DNA of 8,365 bases, from contig JAKSSQ010000076.1 of assembly GCA_024403005.1 (NCBI GenBank), forward strand, positions 1 to 8,365, in the 5' to 3' direction. This DNA comes from Clostridia bacterium (lineage in GTDB: Bacteria; Bacillota; Clostridia; Peptostreptococcales; Anaerovoracaceae). Each line of letters starts with the position of its first letter. Position 1 is the stretch's first letter. The notes under the pieces were generated by a model, which saw only the letters and a list, made by a program, of their open reading frames with translations, was not told the DNA's origin and did no database searches. Both the position numbers and the translations under genes were made by a program. This document shows, piece after piece, positions 6,464 to 8,365 of the stretch.

Positions 6464-7351
6464 ATGAAATATTCCAAGGAATTTGAAAAATATCTGGAAA
6501 AGGAAAAGAATGCGAGCAGAAGCACCATTAGCGCTTACATGAGCGACCTGCGTGAATTCTGCGATTACATGGAAGCCGAAAGGGGAAAAGAAGGGGAAGA
6601 AGCAGGCAATGCAGACGTTGCAGCTTTCCTTATGAACCTTAAGAACGAAGGCAAGAGCGGAGCTACGGTAAACAGAAAGCTGGCATCCATCCGCGCTTAC
6701 TTTGCATGCTTAAGGCTTAACGGATTTTCCTCCGCGAACCCGACAGAAGGCATAAAGGCTCCCAAGCAGCCCAGAAAAGACGTTGAATTCCTTACGGTGG
6801 AAGAAGTGGACTCCATACTCGAGCTGCCCGGCTCCGACGTAAAGGGCATAAGAGACAAGGCCCTGCTGGAAGTAATGTACGCAACCGGCATGAAGGCCAG
6901 CGAAATTGCAGCGCTCAACAAGACCGACATCGACCTTCGAATCGGTTTTGCAGTCTGCAGCGGCGAAGCAGGAAAGAGAAGAATTATTCCTCTCGGAAAG
7001 CCTGCAAGAGCTGCAATCAAGACCTATCTGGACGAAAGCCGCGACGCGCTTATTAAGGGAGAAGAAGACTGCGGCGCTCTGTTCCTCAATTACATGGGTG
7101 AACGAATGACAAGACAGGGCATCTGGAAGGTATTAAAGCATTACGGAGAGAAGGCAGGCCTGGAAAAGGATCTGAACCCTCTCATTTTAAGAAATTCTTT
7201 CGCAGCCCACATGATTCAGAACGGTGCGGATTTAAAATCCCTCCAGGAATTATTGGGTCACGAAGACATAACTGCGACAAAAGTGTTCCTGAGTCTGTCC
7301 AAAAACAGAATCATGGACGTTTACGATAAAGCATTCCCCAGAGCAAAATAG
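6464..7351 (+). CDS. XerD-like tyrosine recombinase homologue with degenerate active site
   Basis: The 295-residue length and two-domain plan match XerC/XerD: an N-terminal SAM-like core-binding domain (about residues 1-90) and a C-terminal catalytic fold (about 105-295). It aligns almost without gaps to E. coli XerD, offset by four residues. Of the six catalytic positions, three are kept: the beta-hairpin Lys (K171, in GKRRIIPLG), the second Arg (R243, in LILRNSF) and the late His (H266, in LLGHED). Three are changed: the first Arg is K144 (YATGMKASE), the first His is L240 (NPLILR), and the nucleophilic Tyr is F275 (KVFLSLS). Without the tyrosine, DNA cleavage by the known mechanism should not occur. 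The frame is intact, with a GGAG ribosome binding site at 6453-6456, so this is not obviously a decaying gene. It may bind DNA without recombining it; streptococci also carry 'XerD-like' proteins with altered active sites. Confidence 0.85.
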   Translation: MKYSKEFEKYLEKEKNASRSTISAYMSDLREFCDYMEAERGKEGEEAGNADVAAFLMNLKNEGKSGATVNRKLASIRAYFACLRLNGFSSANPTEGIKAPKQPRKDVEFLTVEEVDSILELPGSDVKGIRDKALLEVMYATGMKASEIAALNKTDIDLRIGFAVCSGEAGKRRIIPLGKPARAAIKTYLDESRDALIKGEEDCGALFLNYMGERMTRQGIWKVLKHYGEKAGLEKDLNPLILRNSFAAHMIQNGADLKSLQELLGHEDITATKVFLSLSKNRIMDVYDKAFPRAK

Positions 7352-7387
7352 GGCGGCGAAAAAAGGCTGTGAACCATTGAAAAATGC

Positions 7388-7416
7388 TTGCGCAGAGGCG
7401 ATTTATGTGATATAAT
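7388..7416 (+). promoter_or_regulatory. rplS promoter (extended -10)
   Basis: The -10 element is a perfect TATAAT (7411-7416) preceded by TGA, making an extended -10. TTGCGC (7388-7393) lies exactly 17 bases upstream as a partial -35. Transcription should start near 7423, leaving a leader of about 97 bases before rplS. This is the clearest plus-strand promoter in the window. Confidence 0.8.
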
Positions 7417-7422
7417 CTGCGA

Positions 7423-7505
7423 TGCGTGTTACGGGCGGTCCGCTGGCAGAGCCTGCAAATACAGTGTTTGCAAGGTGTTGGCTGTTAAGAACGTCTAAGT
7501 TTATT
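7423..7505 (+). promoter_or_regulatory. rplS leader: Structured rplS leader, candidate L19 autoregulatory leader
   Basis: The presumed 5' UTR holds a nested hairpin. TGCAAA (7454-7459) pairs with TTTGCA (7467-7472) around a 7-base loop, and AGCC (7450-7453) can pair with GGCT (7480-7483), leaving an asymmetric bulge on the 3' side. Low-GC Gram-positive bacteria are known to carry an L19 leader RNA family upstream of rplS, thought to be bound by L19 for feedback control. The position fits, but I could not match the conserved bases from memory, so membership is inferred from location and structure. Confidence 0.45.
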
Positions 7506-7519
7506 AAGGAGGACGCGTA

Positions 7520-7864
7520 ATGGATTTAATCAAGTCTATAACTCAGGAGTTCGAAAGAACTGACATTCCCGCATTTTCCGTTGGTGATACTGTTAAGGTA
7601 TACATCAAGGTTAAGGAAGGCAACAAGGAAAGAATTCAGCTGTTCGAAGGTTTTGTTCTTAAGAGACAGAACGGCGGCGTATCCGAATCTTTCACAGTAA
7701 GAAAGATTTCCAGCGGCGTTGGCGTGGAAAAGACATTCCCGCTCCACAGCCCCATGATCGAAAAGATCGAACTGGTTCGTAAGGGTGATGTAAGAAGAGC
7801 TAAGCTCAACTACATGAGACAGAGAACCGGTAAGGCTGCAAGAATTAAGAGCAAGGAAGAGTAA
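7520..7864 (+). CDS. rplS: 50S ribosomal protein L19
   Basis: The 114 residues are of usual L19 length and are conserved throughout: FSVGDTVKVYIKVKEGNKERIQ, FEGFVLKRQNGG, SESFTVRKISSGVGVEKTFPLHSP and the C-terminal LNYMRQRTGKAARI. L19 is a basic protein of the large subunit located near the interface with the 30S subunit, where it contributes to intersubunit bridging. A consensus AAGGAGG at 7506-7512 sets the ATG. The gene has its own promoter and leader upstream and a terminator directly downstream, so it can be expressed as a single-gene unit. In many Bacillota rplS follows rpsP, rimM and trmD; here the gene before it is the XerD-like homologue instead. Confidence 0.98.
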   Translation: MDLIKSITQEFERTDIPAFSVGDTVKVYIKVKEGNKERIQLFEGFVLKRQNGGVSESFTVRKISSGVGVEKTFPLHSPMIEKIELVRKGDVRRAKLNYMRQRTGKAARIKSKEE

Positions 7865-7872
7865 AGAATTTG

Positions 7873-7903
7873 GGGAGAACGTTGCGTTCTCCCTTTTCTT
7901 TTT
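7873..7903 (+). terminator. Intrinsic terminator after rplS
   Basis: A 9-bp stem (7873-7881 with 7885-7893, GGGAGAACG against CGTTCTCCC) with a TTG loop is followed at once by TTTTCTTTTT. This is a standard rho-independent terminator, 8 bases after the rplS stop codon. It would limit read-through into rbgA, giving more L19 than RbgA. Confidence 0.88.
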
Positions 7904-7923
7904 ACAGTAATAGAGGAAAAGGT

Positions 7924-8365
7924 ATGGAAAATATAAACTGGTATCCGGGGCACATGAAAAAGACCCGCGAGTTAATACAGGAAAATCTCAAGCTTGTGGA
8001 CGTTGCAGTGGAAGTTCTGGACGCCCGTATTCCCGTATCCAGCAGAAACCCCATACTGGCTGAACTCACTGCAAGCAAAACAAGAATCATTATTTTAAAT
8101 AAAAGCGACCTGGCAGACGAGGAAAAGACCGCGCAGTGGGCAGCTAAACTGTCCGACGGCGGCGCTCACGTGCTGGTTATGAACTGCAATTCCGGCGCAG
8201 GCTGCCAGAAGCTTACGCAGCTGCTGGAAAAGCTCAGAGATGCCAAGAACGAAGGCAGAGAGCGCAAGCGCGACCTTCGCCTTATGATTGTCGGCATTCC
8301 CAACGTAGGTAAATCTTCGCTGATCAACCGCATGACCGGCAGAAAAGCCGCTAAAACAGGTAATA
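7924..8365 (+). CDS. rbgA: Ribosome biogenesis GTPase RbgA/YlqF (3' truncated by window end)
   Basis: The first 147 residues are present and the frame runs off the window. The start MENINWYPGHMKKTRE and the motif VLDARIPVSSRNP are hallmarks of the YlqF/RbgA family. The GTPase motifs are circularly permuted, as expected: the G4 motif NKSD (residues 59-62) precedes the G1 P-loop GIPNVGKS (residues 124-131). RbgA binds late 50S precursors and promotes their maturation using GTP hydrolysis; it is essential in Bacillus subtilis. An AGAGG ribosome binding site at 7912-7916 supports the ATG. The gene lies 59 bases after rplS but beyond its terminator, so its transcription depends on read-through or on a promoter I cannot see in the short gap. 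Confidence 0.95.
   Translation, partial: MENINWYPGHMKKTRELIQENLKLVDVAVEVLDARIPVSSRNPILAELTASKTRIIILNKSDLADEEKTAQWAAKLSDGGAHVLVMNCNSGAGCQKLTQLLEKLRDAKNEGRERKRDLRLMIVGIPNVGKSSLINRMTGRKAAKTGN

Noticed and set aside
6411..7260. 11-base direct repeat TTATTGGGTCA (6411-6421 and 7250-7260) flanking most of the XerD-like gene, as a possible att or Xer site
   Set aside because: Several 11-base repeats are expected by chance in a window of this size. The second copy encodes the conserved LLGH residues, and there is no inverted arm structure like a dif or att core.
6464..7351. XerD-like gene as the integrase of a mobile element
   Set aside because: There is no flanking tRNA, attachment site, excisionase or phage-like gene; neighbours are housekeeping genes and the catalytic tyrosine is absent.

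Overview
The window looks like chromosomal DNA from an anaerobic Bacillota, most likely class Clostridia. The basis is strong AGGAGG-type ribosome binding sites, a ribosomal protein L19 gene next to the 50S-assembly GTPase RbgA (YlqF), a RocB-like M20 hydrolase, a YhfC-type membrane protein and a clostridial-style membrane-anchored 5'-nucleotidase. Base composition is mid-range by eye. There are no rRNA or tRNA genes, CRISPR arrays or insertion sequences. A species cannot be named from the sequence.

Layout. (1) Positions 2-1691, plus strand: the 3' end of a surface 5'-nucleotidase with a C-terminal membrane anchor, overlapping by 4 bases a YhfC-type putative intramembrane metalloprotease, followed by a small two-helix zinc-ribbon membrane protein. 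(2) Positions 1692-2630, minus strand: a DEDD-type RNase H-like exonuclease that converges on the zinc-ribbon gene with no bases between the two stop codons and no terminator there. (3) Positions 2631-3019: a gene-free divergent region with a good minus-strand promoter, a strong 15-bp terminator hairpin readable both ways, a second hairpin, and possible operator and leader structures. (4) Positions 3020-6349: two metallohydrolases, a RocB-like M20 enzyme and a YtcJ-like amidohydrolase. They are 45 bases apart, very codon-biased and probably one operon, closed by a GC-rich hairpin. (5) Positions 6464-7351: a full-length XerD-like tyrosine recombinase homologue that has lost the catalytic tyrosine and two other active-site residues. 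(6) Positions 7388-8365: rplS with its own extended -10 promoter, a structured leader and a terminator, then the 5' part of rbgA.

How the parts fit. The first three genes suggest a cell-envelope unit in which a membrane-embedded protease is translationally coupled to a membrane-anchored surface enzyme. The two hydrolases look like a highly expressed catabolic or amide-processing pair of unknown substrate. rplS and rbgA belong to 50S ribosome synthesis and assembly, but here rplS has its own promoter and terminator.

The points most worth a second look are the catalytically degenerate XerD-like protein, the zero-gap convergent pair with a distal terminator (possible overlapping antisense transcription), the nucleotidase-YhfC coupling, and the two C/G-loop hairpins that may form a small RNA. 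None amounts to a clearly new multi-gene system on sequence alone.
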